A stretch of 46,215 bases of DNA, taken from positions 1-46,215 of the forward strand of contig CAKPJM010000003.1 in NCBI GenBank assembly GCA_934162625.1, written 5' to 3'. This document shows, piece by piece, positions 26,080 to 35,190 of this stretch. The stretch is from an uncultured Clostridia bacterium (GTDB lineage Bacteria > Bacillota > Clostridia > TANB77 > CAG-508). Within the stretch, counting starts at the first letter, position 1. Each line of letters begins with the position of its first letter. The translations under genes were made by a program, and so were the position numbers. The notes below the pieces were generated by a model. That model did no database searches. It had not been told where the DNA came from and worked only from the letters and a program-made list of their open reading frames with translations.

Positions 26080-27341
26080 TATATTTCCTCCAATTTTAAT
26101 ATTTTATCTATGCTTCTCTTAGTAGCGTTGCCATCATCTAAATAATTGTATTTTTTATTAAATTCTTCATATATTTTATTATATTTAAAACTATTATTCA
26201 TCTTTTTTATTTCTTTTATTAATTCATCCTCTGTTTTAGTGATACTTCCTGGTAATTTTTTTAAATCTATATAGAATCCCCTTATACTATCTTTATATTG
26301 CTCAAAATCATACATATAAAATATAATTGGTCTTTTAAGATTTGCATAGTCAAAGAACACACTTGAGTAATCTGTTATTAGCATATCTGACACTATGTAT
26401 AATTCATTAATATCATCAAATTTAGAAACATCATATATAAAACCTTTATATTTTTCAAAGTTAAATTCGTTTGCAACTAAATAATGTGCTCTAAATAGTA
26501 TTATATAATCTTGTCCTAATTCTTTTTGTAACTTTTCAAAATCGACTTCTGTTTTATATGTATATCCAATTCCAGATTGATGTTGATTGTCTCTCCATGT
26601 TGGTGCATATAATATCACTTTCTTTTTTATATCATTTATATTTAATTTTTCCTTTATTTTGCTAACATCTTGTTTTGTATAATTATATAGAAAGTCATTT
26701 CTTGGATATCCCTCTTCTATAATGCAACCTTCTTTTTTTATTTCTTTTAAATTCCAAGCAGATATAAATTTTTCTGTTGCAAACTTAGAAGGAGAAAGGA
26801 AATAATTAATCTTTTTAGAATCTGTCTTATATTTAAACCTAATTTCTTTTTTAGAGTTTAATACATTTTCTGTATTTTCTAAATCATATCCCAATTTTTT
26901 TAATGGAGTTCCATGCCAACATTGCACATATATTTGATTTTTTTTTGGATACTGATGATCGGCTACTCTATAATTAAAAATCCAATATTTAGCTTTTTGC
27001 ATGCATTTTTCATATTCTCTAGTTTCCTGTTTTACAATACTTGTATTTTTGTTTTCTTTCAAAAAATTATGATTTTCTGGCTCTTTAAATGTCCATATAA
27101 ATTTATAATCTTTATATTTATCATTGTTTAATAAATATAAATATACTGCTTTAGGACTATCTGAATATGACTTGCCATTAAATGTACTAAATAATATTAG
27201 TTTATCATCTATCTTTTGTCCAAATCCTCTTACTTTGTATCTTACATATCTAATAATATATAAAGCTCTTCTAATTATTTTTCTAAACACTAAGTTTTTC
27301 TTTGCTATGTTCATGAATAAAGTTTTTATTTTTTTCTTCAT
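26079..27341 (-). CDS. CDP-glycerol glycerophosphotransferase (TagB/TagF family)
   Basis: Peripheral membrane enzyme of about 420 residues. It starts with a basic, amphipathic N-terminus (MKKKIKTLFMNIAKK) fitting membrane association. The family motifs are QCWHGTPLKKLGYD, EEGYPRNDFL, VILYAPTWRDNQ and ISDMLITDYSSVFFDYANL-like residues near 310-330. It transfers glycerophosphate to the linkage unit or the growing chain. ATG27341 is preferred because AGGA lies before it. Even so, its first 59 bases overlap the end of the preceding gene in another frame, so the pair may be translationally coupled. Whether it is the primer (TagB) or polymerase (TagF) type is undecided. Confidence 0.9.
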   Translation of the reverse strand: MKKKIKTLFMNIAKKNLVFRKIIRRALYIIRYVRYKVRGFGQKIDDKLILFSTFNGKSYSDSPKAVYLYLLNNDKYKDYKFIWTFKEPENHNFLKENKNTSIVKQETREYEKCMQKAKYWIFNYRVADHQYPKKNQIYVQCWHGTPLKKLGYDLENTENVLNSKKEIRFKYKTDSKKINYFLSPSKFATEKFISAWNLKEIKKEGCIIEEGYPRNDFLYNYTKQDVSKIKEKLNINDIKKKVILYAPTWRDNQHQSGIGYTYKTEVDFEKLQKELGQDYIILFRAHYLVANEFNFEKYKGFIYDVSKFDDINELYIVSDMLITDYSSVFFDYANLKRPIIFYMYDFEQYKDSIRGFYIDLKKLPGSITKTEDELIKEIKKMNNSFKYNKIYEEFNKKYNYLDDGNATKRSIDKILKLEEI

Positions 27342-28485
27342 TTTCTGGTTCCTCACTTAAATATTTAAATATAAAGTCTACTAATTTATTTGTATTATTA
27401 TAGTAATCTTCTCCCATATATTTTATCTTAAATTTGTTTAACTCATTGAAATCATAATTATTATTTTCTATACTATTTATTATTTCTTTAATGTTTGTAC
27501 TTGCACAAGTATTCATTTCTTTAGCTAAATCTATATTTAAACCTCTTGCTCTTTCATATTCATTAATATCATAGACGTAAAAGTACAACGGTTTTTCTAA
27601 TACACAAGCCTCAAATGCCACTGCTGAATAATCTGTTATTATGTAGTCAGCTATTTTTAGTAAGTCATATGTATTATATTTTTGATTGACCTTATAGTTA
27701 AAATTTATTTTTGTCTTATCTAATGGATGTGGTTTTACTATTAATTGGTATTTACTATTTTTTATATTTTTTATAAGTTCTTGTACATTGTTTTCCTTGT
27801 CTTTTCTGAAGGTTGGAACATATAATATTATTTTTTTATTTTTATATTTTGGGTATTCTTCATAAAATTGTTTTATTTTTTTTTCTGCAAAATTATCCTC
27901 TAATAAATAATCAATTCTTGGGAGTGCATTTATGATAATTTTATTTTCACTTATTCCAAATGCTTCTGCAAAAAATTTCCCTGTTGTTTTACTTGGTGCT
28001 AACACATGTGTATAATTTCTGTGCATATCCATTAACTTAGCTATACCTATTCCTCTTCCCTCTTTTTTATTTAAAGATTGATATCCAAATTTCTTTATTG
28101 CACCAGAGGCATGCCATATCTGTATTATTTCTAATTCTTTTCTATGTTTCAATATGCTAATAGGTATAGAGTATCCATCCAATATGCATACTTTTGATGT
28201 TCCAATATGATATATGCATTTTAATATATAAAAACAATATAAAAATCTACTTTTTATATCTTTTCTTATAACTTTACATAGAATTTTTATCTGAATTTTA
28301 TCTGTTCTTTTTAGAATCTCTTTTTCTATGAGTTCGAAATCTATATTTATTTTATCCGATTGTCTACTAAGCATAGTTACTTTGTTTTTTACCGGAAACA
28401 ATTTTATGAAAAAATAAATTATATTTAGCAAAACTTTTCCTATGTAAATCCCCGATCTAACTATACATGTTTTTATTTGTCCCAC
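27283..28485 (-). CDS. TagB-like CDP-glycerol:lipid glycerophosphotransferase
   Basis: Enzyme of 400 residues and first gene of the minus-strand teichoic operon. It has the family blocks IIQIWHASGAIKKFGYQS, HVLAPSKTTGKFFAEAF, ILYVPTFRKDKEN, IVKPHPLD and DYIITDYSAVAFEACVL. The single-gene start position and an N-terminal hydrophobic stretch (VLLNIIYFFIKLFP) suggest a primase-like TagB role, but that is inference. The start is GTG28485, with AAGGTG before it. A promoter with 17-base spacing lies 33-61 bases upstream. Confidence 0.88.
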   Translation of the reverse strand: MGQIKTCIVRSGIYIGKVLLNIIYFFIKLFPVKNKVTMLSRQSDKINIDFELIEKEILKRTDKIQIKILCKVIRKDIKSRFLYCFYILKCIYHIGTSKVCILDGYSIPISILKHRKELEIIQIWHASGAIKKFGYQSLNKKEGRGIGIAKLMDMHRNYTHVLAPSKTTGKFFAEAFGISENKIIINALPRIDYLLEDNFAEKKIKQFYEEYPKYKNKKIILYVPTFRKDKENNVQELIKNIKNSKYQLIVKPHPLDKTKINFNYKVNQKYNTYDLLKIADYIITDYSAVAFEACVLEKPLYFYVYDINEYERARGLNIDLAKEMNTCASTNIKEIINSIENNNYDFNELNKFKIKYMGEDYYNNTNKLVDFIFKYLSEEPENEEKNKNFIHEHSKEKLSV

Positions 28486-28517
28486 ATTTCTACACCTTTT
28501 TACAATAATTTATGTTT

Positions 28518-28546
28518 ATTTTAACATTATAAATTGAATTATGCAA
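28518..28546 (-). promoter_or_regulatory. probable sigma-A promoter of the minus-strand teichoic operon
   Basis: On the minus strand TTGCAT (28541-28546) and TAAAAT (28518-28523) are 17 bases apart. It is back to back with the tagO promoter, with about 60 bases between them. Confidence 0.7.
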
Positions 28547-28608
28547 TATTTTGTTTTTATTTGGTATGTTTCATTCAATAAAAGACTCCTTTATTAACTG
28601 TTTTTTGG

Positions 28609-28637
28609 TTGACAAACAATATATTTGAATGTAAAAT
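28609..28637 (+). promoter_or_regulatory. sigma-A promoter of tagO and the plus-strand sugar cluster
   Basis: A perfect -35 TTGACA (28609-28614) and TAAAAT (28632-28637) are 17 bases apart, 40 bases before the tagO start. This is the best promoter in the window. Confidence 0.88.
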
Positions 28638-28677
28638 TATTACGAAACATACGGAATATTAAACTAGGAGGATTTTT

Positions 28678-29784
28678 ATGTGGGGAGATATAGCAATCAC
28701 TTTTCTTCTTGCTTTTATTACTACTTATGTTTTTACCCCTTATAGTATTAGATTAGCAAGAAAAGTTAAAGCTTTAGATATACCAAAAGATAAGAGAAAA
28801 ATTCACAAAAAAATAATGCCACGTTTAGGTGGTATTGCAATTGTTGCCGGTTTTTTGGTTTCGGCAATTTATTTAATTATAGCAATGATAATAGAAAAAA
28901 AATTAGATATATTTGCAAATAATTACTACATAAAATTAGCTGGTTTTTTTATCGGTATAGTTATTTTAGAGTTATTTTGCTATTTTGATGATACAAAAGG
29001 AATTAAACCTATAGTAAAATTAATTGGACAAGTTATAGCTGCAACAGTTGTTGTGGCTAGTGGAATAGTTATTGACAAAATATTACCTACTCCTCCTGGT
29101 TCATTTATTTCTAATGAGATATTTTTAAAAATATTCACAGTATTTTGGATTGTAGGAATTACAAATGCAATAAATTTATTGGATGGGTTAGATGGTCTTT
29201 CATCTGGAGTCTCATTAATTTCAGCAATTTGTTTAATGTTTATATTTATATTAAACTCATCGCCTGTTATCTCTATAATTCTTGCTACTGCTCTTGCAGG
29301 TTCACTTCTAGGTTTCTTACCTTTCAACTTTAATCCTGCCAGAACATTTATGGGAGATACTGGTTCAAATTTTATTGGTTTTGTACTTTCTGTAATTTCT
29401 ATACTTGGCGTTGCAAAAACATATACTGCGATAATAATTATTGCACCTTTGTTGGTTCTTGCATTGCCAATATTTGATACCTCTTTCGCTATAATAAGAA
29501 GAGTTATCACACAAAAATCTATAAAAGCAGTTTTTAAAGCAGATAGAGGTCACTTGCATCACAAACTTATAGATAGAGGATATTCACAAAAACAAGCTGT
29601 GTTTATTTTATATGGAATAAGCGCTACTTTTGGATTATTTGCAATTATTCTATTAGAAAGTGGATTGTGGAAAGCAATATCCTTTGCATTATTAGTAATT
29701 GCAATTGTTGCAATCGGTTATAAAGATATTTTTAGAGTAAAAAAGGAGAAAATTTCGCATAATGAAAAAACAAACAGGGATTAA
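28678..29784 (+). CDS. tagO: Undecaprenyl-phosphate GlcNAc-1-phosphate transferase (TagO/WecA family)
   Basis: Polytopic membrane enzyme of 368 residues that starts polymer synthesis by moving GlcNAc-1-phosphate onto undecaprenyl phosphate. The MraY/WecA motifs are intact: HKKIMPRLGGIAI, the aspartate pair in CYFDDTKG, NAINLLDGLDGLSSG, FMGDTGSNFIGF and the late KADRGHLHHKLIDRG. About ten membrane helices are apparent. AGGAGG precedes the ATG. It is divergent from the polymerase/exporter operon and leads the plus-strand cluster. Its end overlaps the flippase start. Confidence 0.95.
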   Translation: MWGDIAITFLLAFITTYVFTPYSIRLARKVKALDIPKDKRKIHKKIMPRLGGIAIVAGFLVSAIYLIIAMIIEKKLDIFANNYYIKLAGFFIGIVILELFCYFDDTKGIKPIVKLIGQVIAATVVVASGIVIDKILPTPPGSFISNEIFLKIFTVFWIVGITNAINLLDGLDGLSSGVSLISAICLMFIFILNSSPVISIILATALAGSLLGFLPFNFNPARTFMGDTGSNFIGFVLSVISILGVAKTYTAIIIIAPLLVLALPIFDTSFAIIRRVITQKSIKAVFKADRGHLHHKLIDRGYSQKQAVFILYGISATFGLFAIILLESGLWKAISFALLVIAIVAIGYKDIFRVKKEKISHNEKTNRD

Positions 29785-31315
29785 TTTAATAGCTCAAGTA
29801 ATAGCATTTGGAATCAACCTTGGTATAAGCTTTTTTTTGACACCTTTTATCGTAGAAAAAATAGGAGTTGAGGCAAATGGTTTTGTTTCTTTAGCAAACA
29901 ATTTTGTTGAATACGCTCAATTAATAACTATTGCTGTTAACTCAATGGCTGGAAGGTTTATTACTATAAAATTACATCAAAAAAATACAGAAGATGCAAA
30001 TAAATATTTTTCATCTGTCTTTATTGCTAATTTAATTTTTTCTATAATTTTAACTATACTTTCTATAATTGTTATTGCATTCATAGATAAATTTATGAAT
30101 ATTTCAGCTTCTATACTAAGTGATGTTCGTATTTTATGGACTTTTATATTTGGAAACTTTATTTTAGGTCTATTTTCTTCTACTTTTAATGTTTCAACTT
30201 TTGTTAAAGATAGATTAGATTTAAATGCTTTTTGTAATATAAAAGGATATTTTATCAGAATTACAATTTTACTTGTTTGTTATTTAGCTTTAGATATACA
30301 TGTTTGGTATATTGGATTAGCCCTATTTTGTATGGGACTTTATAATCTTATAAAAAACATATATTATGCAAAAACACTAACTCCTGAATTGAAAATAAAC
30401 AAAAATTTTTTTAATATAAATGCAATTATCGAATTATTAAAATCTGGCATATGGAATACAATTTCAAAATTGAGCTCAATATTGTCTTCTGGTTTAGATT
30501 TATTAATAACTAATATTTTTATAAATGCAACTGCAATGGGAGTTTTATCATTAGCCAAAACTATTCCTACTATTATTTTATCATTATTTGGTACTATTGC
30601 AGCAATATTTGCACCTAGCCTAACAATAAGCTATGCCAAAGGAGATACATTAGAAATAAAAAATCAATTAAACAGCTCTATTAAAATATTAGGAGTTTTA
30701 TCTAGTGTTCCTTTAGCAATTTTAATAGGCTTTGGAAAAGAGTTTTATTCTCTTTGGGCCCCAACTCAAGATTCTTCATTATTATACACACTTACGCTTA
30801 TTAATTGCGCAAATTTAATATTTGCTTTACCTTTAGAACCACTATATAACGTTTTCACAGCAACTAATAAAATCAAGACGTCTTCTCTAGCATTGATAAG
30901 TTTTAGTACATTAAGTATCTTGACTACTTTTATATTATTAAAATTTGTTCCAGATAATACAACATTAAAAATGTTTATTATTTTAGGCGTAAGTAGCTTC
31001 TATAACATAGTTAGAGTTTTGACATTCTTACCTATGTATGGAGCTAAATGTTTAAACTTTAAATTAAACACCTTCTATGGTCCAATAATAAAAAATACTA
31101 TATCAGTAATTATTTTATCAATCATAGGACTTGCTATAAAATATATATTAAATATAAATAGTTGGATTATGCTAATCTTTTCTTGTATACTAATTAGTTT
31201 GTTAGGATTAACTATTAATTCTGCTATTATTTTAGACAAAAGCGAAAGAAAAGATTTCTATAACAAATTAAAAGAAAAATTGAAAGGATTGAAAAGTAAT
31301 GTCACAAATTCCTAA
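29762..31315 (+). CDS. Polysaccharide flippase (Wzx/MATE-like)
   Basis: Integral membrane protein of 517 residues with about 12-14 predicted helices, typical of Wzx/MviN-like lipid-linked oligosaccharide flippases. The start MKKQTGINLIAQVIAFGINL and the next block SFFLTPFIVEKIGVEANGFVS match the family pattern of a first helix followed by PFIxxxxG. It overlaps tagO by 23 bases and the GT32 gene by 17. A Wzx type suggests that a second, Wzx/Wzy-type glycopolymer is made besides the ABC-exported teichoic acid. Confidence 0.88.
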   Translation: MKKQTGINLIAQVIAFGINLGISFFLTPFIVEKIGVEANGFVSLANNFVEYAQLITIAVNSMAGRFITIKLHQKNTEDANKYFSSVFIANLIFSIILTILSIIVIAFIDKFMNISASILSDVRILWTFIFGNFILGLFSSTFNVSTFVKDRLDLNAFCNIKGYFIRITILLVCYLALDIHVWYIGLALFCMGLYNLIKNIYYAKTLTPELKINKNFFNINAIIELLKSGIWNTISKLSSILSSGLDLLITNIFINATAMGVLSLAKTIPTIILSLFGTIAAIFAPSLTISYAKGDTLEIKNQLNSSIKILGVLSSVPLAILIGFGKEFYSLWAPTQDSSLLYTLTLINCANLIFALPLEPLYNVFTATNKIKTSSLALISFSTLSILTTFILLKFVPDNTTLKMFIILGVSSFYNIVRVLTFLPMYGAKCLNFKLNTFYGPIIKNTISVIILSIIGLAIKYILNINSWIMLIFSCILISLLGLTINSAIILDKSERKDFYNKLKEKLKGLKSNVTNS

Positions 31316-32108
31316 GACTATCCATTATTGCTGGTTTGGCAAAGCAGATAAACCTGAATCTGTACGTAAATATATTAATACTTGGAAAAAATATTGTCCT
31401 GATTACGAAATCATAGAATGGAATGAAGACAATTTTGATATAACAAGCAATACTTACGTAAAGCAAGCATATCAGCAAAAGAAATATGCTTTCGTTACAG
31501 ATTATGTTAGACTTTACGTACTTTATAATTATGGTGGTATTTATATGGATACCGATGTCGAAGTTTTAAAACCTTTAGATGAATTTTTAAATAATAATGC
31601 ATTTTCAGGTTTTGAAAATAACAACAATATCCCTACAGGAATAATGGGATCAGAAAAGGGTAATTTGTGGATTAAAGATCTTTTAGATGAATATGATGAT
31701 TTAGTTTTTATAAAAGAAAACGGAACCTTAGATTTAACAACCAATGTTGTTCGTATAACTAATCTAACAAAAGAAAAATATGGTTTAAATCCGATATCAT
31801 CTTTTCAAAATTTAAAAAACATTGTGACCTTATACCCTTATGATTACTTTTGTCCAAAAGATTGGGAAACTGGTGAAATTCATTGCACAGAAAATACTTA
31901 TACTATTCATCATTTTTCTGGTTCATGGCATGGAGATAAAGAAAAAAAACAAGCTGAAAAATATAGAAAAAGAGTAAAAAAATATATATCTAAATATGGT
32001 GAAGAAAAAGGAAAATTAAGATTAAATCAAATTGATTTGACTAAATATTATCTTTGCCATCCAATAAAACTTATCAAGAAAATTATATCAAAAATAAAAG
32101 GAGATTAA
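31299..32108 (+). CDS. GT32-family glycosyltransferase
   Basis: Protein of 269 residues. The N-terminus IPKTIHYCWFGKADKPE and the DXD region FVTDYVRLYVLYNYGGIYMDTDVEVLK (key DTDVE near residue 85) are diagnostic for GT32 capsular or mannosyl transferases. Late HHFSGSW is also typical. The DXD binds the nucleotide-sugar through a metal ion. It is one of several transferases in a tightly packed run, each presumably adding one sugar to the lipid-linked unit. The sugar is unknown. Confidence 0.9.
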   Translation: MSQIPKTIHYCWFGKADKPESVRKYINTWKKYCPDYEIIEWNEDNFDITSNTYVKQAYQQKKYAFVTDYVRLYVLYNYGGIYMDTDVEVLKPLDEFLNNNAFSGFENNNNIPTGIMGSEKGNLWIKDLLDEYDDLVFIKENGTLDLTTNVVRITNLTKEKYGLNPISSFQNLKNIVTLYPYDYFCPKDWETGEIHCTENTYTIHHFSGSWHGDKEKKQAEKYRKRVKKYISKYGEEKGKLRLNQIDLTKYYLCHPIKLIKKIISKIKGD

Positions 32109-32110
32109 TT

Positions 32111-33046
32111 ATGAGATTTAGCATTATAGTTCCCGTATATAATTCAGAAAAATATTTAGATAAATGCTTAACAAGCATTATAGATCAGACAAACCAAGAT
32201 TTTGAATTATTAATAATAAATGATGGAAGCCCTGATAATTCTCAGGAAATTATAACTAAGTATCAAAATAAATATCCTTTTAAAATTAAAAGTTTTGTAA
32301 AAGAAAATGGTGGTTTAAGTGATGCAAGAAACTATGGAGTAGCCAAAGCCATCGGTGAATATATTTTATTTGTTGATTCAGATGATTTTATTAACACCAA
32401 ATTATTAGAACACCTTGAAAAATGTATAAAAAATGACTCTCCAGACATCATAGGCTATAACTTTGTAGATATGAATCAAAATTATGAACAAACCAGCATA
32501 ACTACAAGACCTCATAAATCAAATATTTCTGGGGAAGAAGCAATTTCTGAATTGGTTCTTTCAAAACAATATTTTGAACCTGCATGGGGCTTCGCATATA
32601 ACTTAGATTATTGGAAATCTAACAAATTTGAATATATAAAAGGTCTTCTTCATGAAGATTTTGCTCTAACTCCTCTTGTAATCGTAAAAGCAAATAAAGT
32701 TTCTTTTATTGATTTTGATGGTTATTACTACATTAAAACTTCAAATAGTATAACAAGAAATCTTTCAATTGAAAAAGAGCAAAAACTCGCAAAAGACTTA
32801 TTAAAAGGTTTTGATTTTTTAAATACAGAGGTGCAGAAAATAAATTTTAAAAATGAATATGCTAAAAAATTACTTATGTCATATTTAGCTAATTCCCTAA
32901 TTTATAGATTAGAAAATATACACCCATCTTTAAAATCAAATTATAGACAAGAATTGAAATGTAGAAATATTTCAAATTATATTATAAATGATACTTTTAA
33001 AAGAAAAATCAGAAAAATAATTATTAAAGTAAAAAATAAATTATAA
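32111..33046 (+). CDS. GT2-family glycosyltransferase
   Basis: GT-A type transferase of 311 residues. It begins FSIIVPVYNSEKYLDKCL, with INDGSPDNS, GGLSDARNYG and the DXD-like FVDSDDF. The acceptor part after residue 110 includes LLHEDFALTPLV, common in capsule transferases. The frame runs 19 codons further upstream inside the GT32 gene, but AAAGGAG is placed for ATG32111. The following gene is a paralogue of similar design. Confidence 0.91.
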   Translation: MRFSIIVPVYNSEKYLDKCLTSIIDQTNQDFELLIINDGSPDNSQEIITKYQNKYPFKIKSFVKENGGLSDARNYGVAKAIGEYILFVDSDDFINTKLLEHLEKCIKNDSPDIIGYNFVDMNQNYEQTSITTRPHKSNISGEEAISELVLSKQYFEPAWGFAYNLDYWKSNKFEYIKGLLHEDFALTPLVIVKANKVSFIDFDGYYYIKTSNSITRNLSIEKEQKLAKDLLKGFDFLNTEVQKINFKNEYAKKLLMSYLANSLIYRLENIHPSLKSNYRQELKCRNISNYIINDTFKRKIRKIIIKVKNKL

Positions 33047-33062
33047 CTTTATGGAGGATACT

Positions 33063-34013
33063 ATGGTAAAGATTAGTGCAATCATTCCAGTCTACAACTC
33101 TGAAAAATATTTAAAAAGATGTATAGATTCTTTATTAAATCAAACTTTAAAAGAAATAGAAATAATTTTGATTAATGATGGAAGTACTGATAATTCTCAA
33201 GTAATTATAGATGATTATGCAAAAAAATTTCCTTCAATTTTTAAAATTTTTTCACAACCTAATCACGGACAAGCTTCAGCTAGAAATCTTGGTTTAAAGT
33301 GTGCTACTGGTGAATTTATTTCTTTTATAGATAGTGATGATTACCTTGAATTAACTGCTTACGAAGAAGCTTACAACTTTTCAATTTCAAACAATTTAGA
33401 TATTGTGTGTTTTAATTTTTTTGAGGAAAATAACAACATAAAAAAAGTAAGCTCATATTATAAATTTAATAATTATCCAAACGATATAAAGTATGTTCTA
33501 AATGAAACTTCGCCGGTAAATAAAATCATTAGAAAATCTTTAATATCAAAAAATAATATTAAATTTATGGAAAATTATATCTATGAAGATTTAGAGCTGA
33601 TTCCCAAATTAGTTTTATATACAAACAAAATAGGCTTTTTAAACAAATGCTTATATAATTATGTAATTCATGAAAATTCTACAATGAGGCAATTAAAATA
33701 CACTCAAAAATTAAATAGTATATATTTTGTTACTGATTCGTTAATGAAGTCTTTTGAAAATACTAAATATACTAAAGAATTAGAATACATATTTATTGAG
33801 CACCTACTACATGGGGCAGCATTAAGATATTTGCAATACCCTGAGGGAAAAGAAGATATAGAAAAAATAGCTAATATAATGAAAAATAACTTTCCAAGTT
33901 GGGACAAAAACATTTATTTTAAAAAGCAAAATATAAAATATAAAATAGTCTGTAAATTAGTTTATTATAAAAAAATCAATCTTTTAAAAAAAATATTGAA
34001 AATTAGGAGTTAA
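33063..34013 (+). CDS. GT2-family glycosyltransferase
   Basis: Transferase of 316 residues, similar in design to the gene before it: ISAIIPVYNSEKYLKRC, LINDGSTDNSQ, NHGQASARNLG, FIDSDDY and later YEDLELIPKLV. The two probably arose by duplication, but their C-terminal halves differ. GGAGG lies 6 bases before ATG33063, so the four residues encoded before it are not used. The next gene follows after 4 bases. Confidence 0.91.
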   Translation: MVKISAIIPVYNSEKYLKRCIDSLLNQTLKEIEIILINDGSTDNSQVIIDDYAKKFPSIFKIFSQPNHGQASARNLGLKCATGEFISFIDSDDYLELTAYEEAYNFSISNNLDIVCFNFFEENNNIKKVSSYYKFNNYPNDIKYVLNETSPVNKIIRKSLISKNNIKFMENYIYEDLELIPKLVLYTNKIGFLNKCLYNYVIHENSTMRQLKYTQKLNSIYFVTDSLMKSFENTKYTKELEYIFIEHLLHGAALRYLQYPEGKEDIEKIANIMKNNFPSWDKNIYFKKQNIKYKIVCKLVYYKKINLLKKILKIRS

Positions 34014-34017
34014 TAAA

Positions 34018-35190
34018 TTGAAAAAAAATATTCTATTCGTTGTTGATAATTTAAAAATGGGTGGTGTTACAAAGGTTTTAATAAATATGCTAAAAAAATT
34101 AGATACTTCTAATTATAATATTGATTTATTAGTACTTCATTATTATAAAGATATGTTAGTAACCATTCCTAAAAACATTAATCTTATAAAGGGAAGCAAC
34201 TATTTTCACATCGTGGACCAGAATTTAAAAAGTTTACTTGTAAAAAAGGATATTAAAAATGTTTTTAAAAAATGCTGTTTTTCTTTCAATATAAAGACAA
34301 ATATTATTAGCAGAAAAATAAAACAAGACAGATTAAAAAATATAAAAAAACAATATGATATAGAAATAGCCTTTGGTGATGGATTTCCCTATATTTATAC
34401 TTCATATGGAAATTCGATTAAGAAAATTGCTTGGATGCATTCTGACGTTGCTGTAAGAGACTACTCAGCTAGATATTACAAAAATATAAAAAATGCTTTA
34501 TTTAAAATGGACTTATGTGTAGCTGTTTCAGACAAGGTTGCTACTTCTTACAAAAATCGCTATAAAATAACCAAAGTTGAAGTAATTCCTAACATAATTG
34601 ATGATTATGAAATTATTCAAAAATCTGAATTACCTCAGGAAGTTCCATTTGATAAAAATCAATTAAATTTTATATCTGTTGGAAGATTAGATTATTCAAA
34701 AAATTACTCAATGTTACTTAATGTTGCTAAACATTTAATCGTCGATGGATATAATTTTAAAATTTATATAGTAGGTGACGGAGAAGAAAAAGTATCTCTT
34801 CAAAAAGCAATTATTAATTTAAAAATGGAAAAGCACTTTATTTTGCTCGGTAGAAAAGATAATCCATATCCTTATGTAAAAAATTCAGATTTATTTTTAC
34901 TTTCTTCTAGATATGAAGGATTACCTACCGTTATAATAGAGGCACTAATATTGCATATTCCTTGCATTTCTACTGAAGTTGCTGGAATTAATCAAATACT
35001 TAATCCTTCTTTTGGAATTATAACTAAAAATACTGAAGATGATTTTTATTTGAATTTAAAATATTTATTAGATAATACTCAAAAAATAATTGAAATGAAA
35101 AAAAATTTATCAGATTATAAATATAATAATGATATTATTATAAATAAAATTGAAAATATATTAAACTATAGGAGTCAAAAAAATGAATAA
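34018..35190 (+). CDS. GT4-family glycosyltransferase
   Basis: GT-B type transferase of 390 residues. The N-terminal domain has LFVVDNLKMGGVTKVLINML. The donor domain has ISVGRLDYSKNYSMLLNV, YIVGDGEEKVSL, DLFLLSSRYEGLPTVIIEAL and STEVAG. The start is a TTG (34018) with AGGAG before it; no ATG is near. The next gene overlaps by 8 bases. The sugar and acceptor are unknown. Confidence 0.91.
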   Translation: MKKNILFVVDNLKMGGVTKVLINMLKKLDTSNYNIDLLVLHYYKDMLVTIPKNINLIKGSNYFHIVDQNLKSLLVKKDIKNVFKKCCFSFNIKTNIISRKIKQDRLKNIKKQYDIEIAFGDGFPYIYTSYGNSIKKIAWMHSDVAVRDYSARYYKNIKNALFKMDLCVAVSDKVATSYKNRYKITKVEVIPNIIDDYEIIQKSELPQEVPFDKNQLNFISVGRLDYSKNYSMLLNVAKHLIVDGYNFKIYIVGDGEEKVSLQKAIINLKMEKHFILLGRKDNPYPYVKNSDLFLLSSRYEGLPTVIIEALILHIPCISTEVAGINQILNPSFGIITKNTEDDFYLNLKYLLDNTQKIIEMKKNLSDYKYNNDIIINKIENILNYRSQKNE

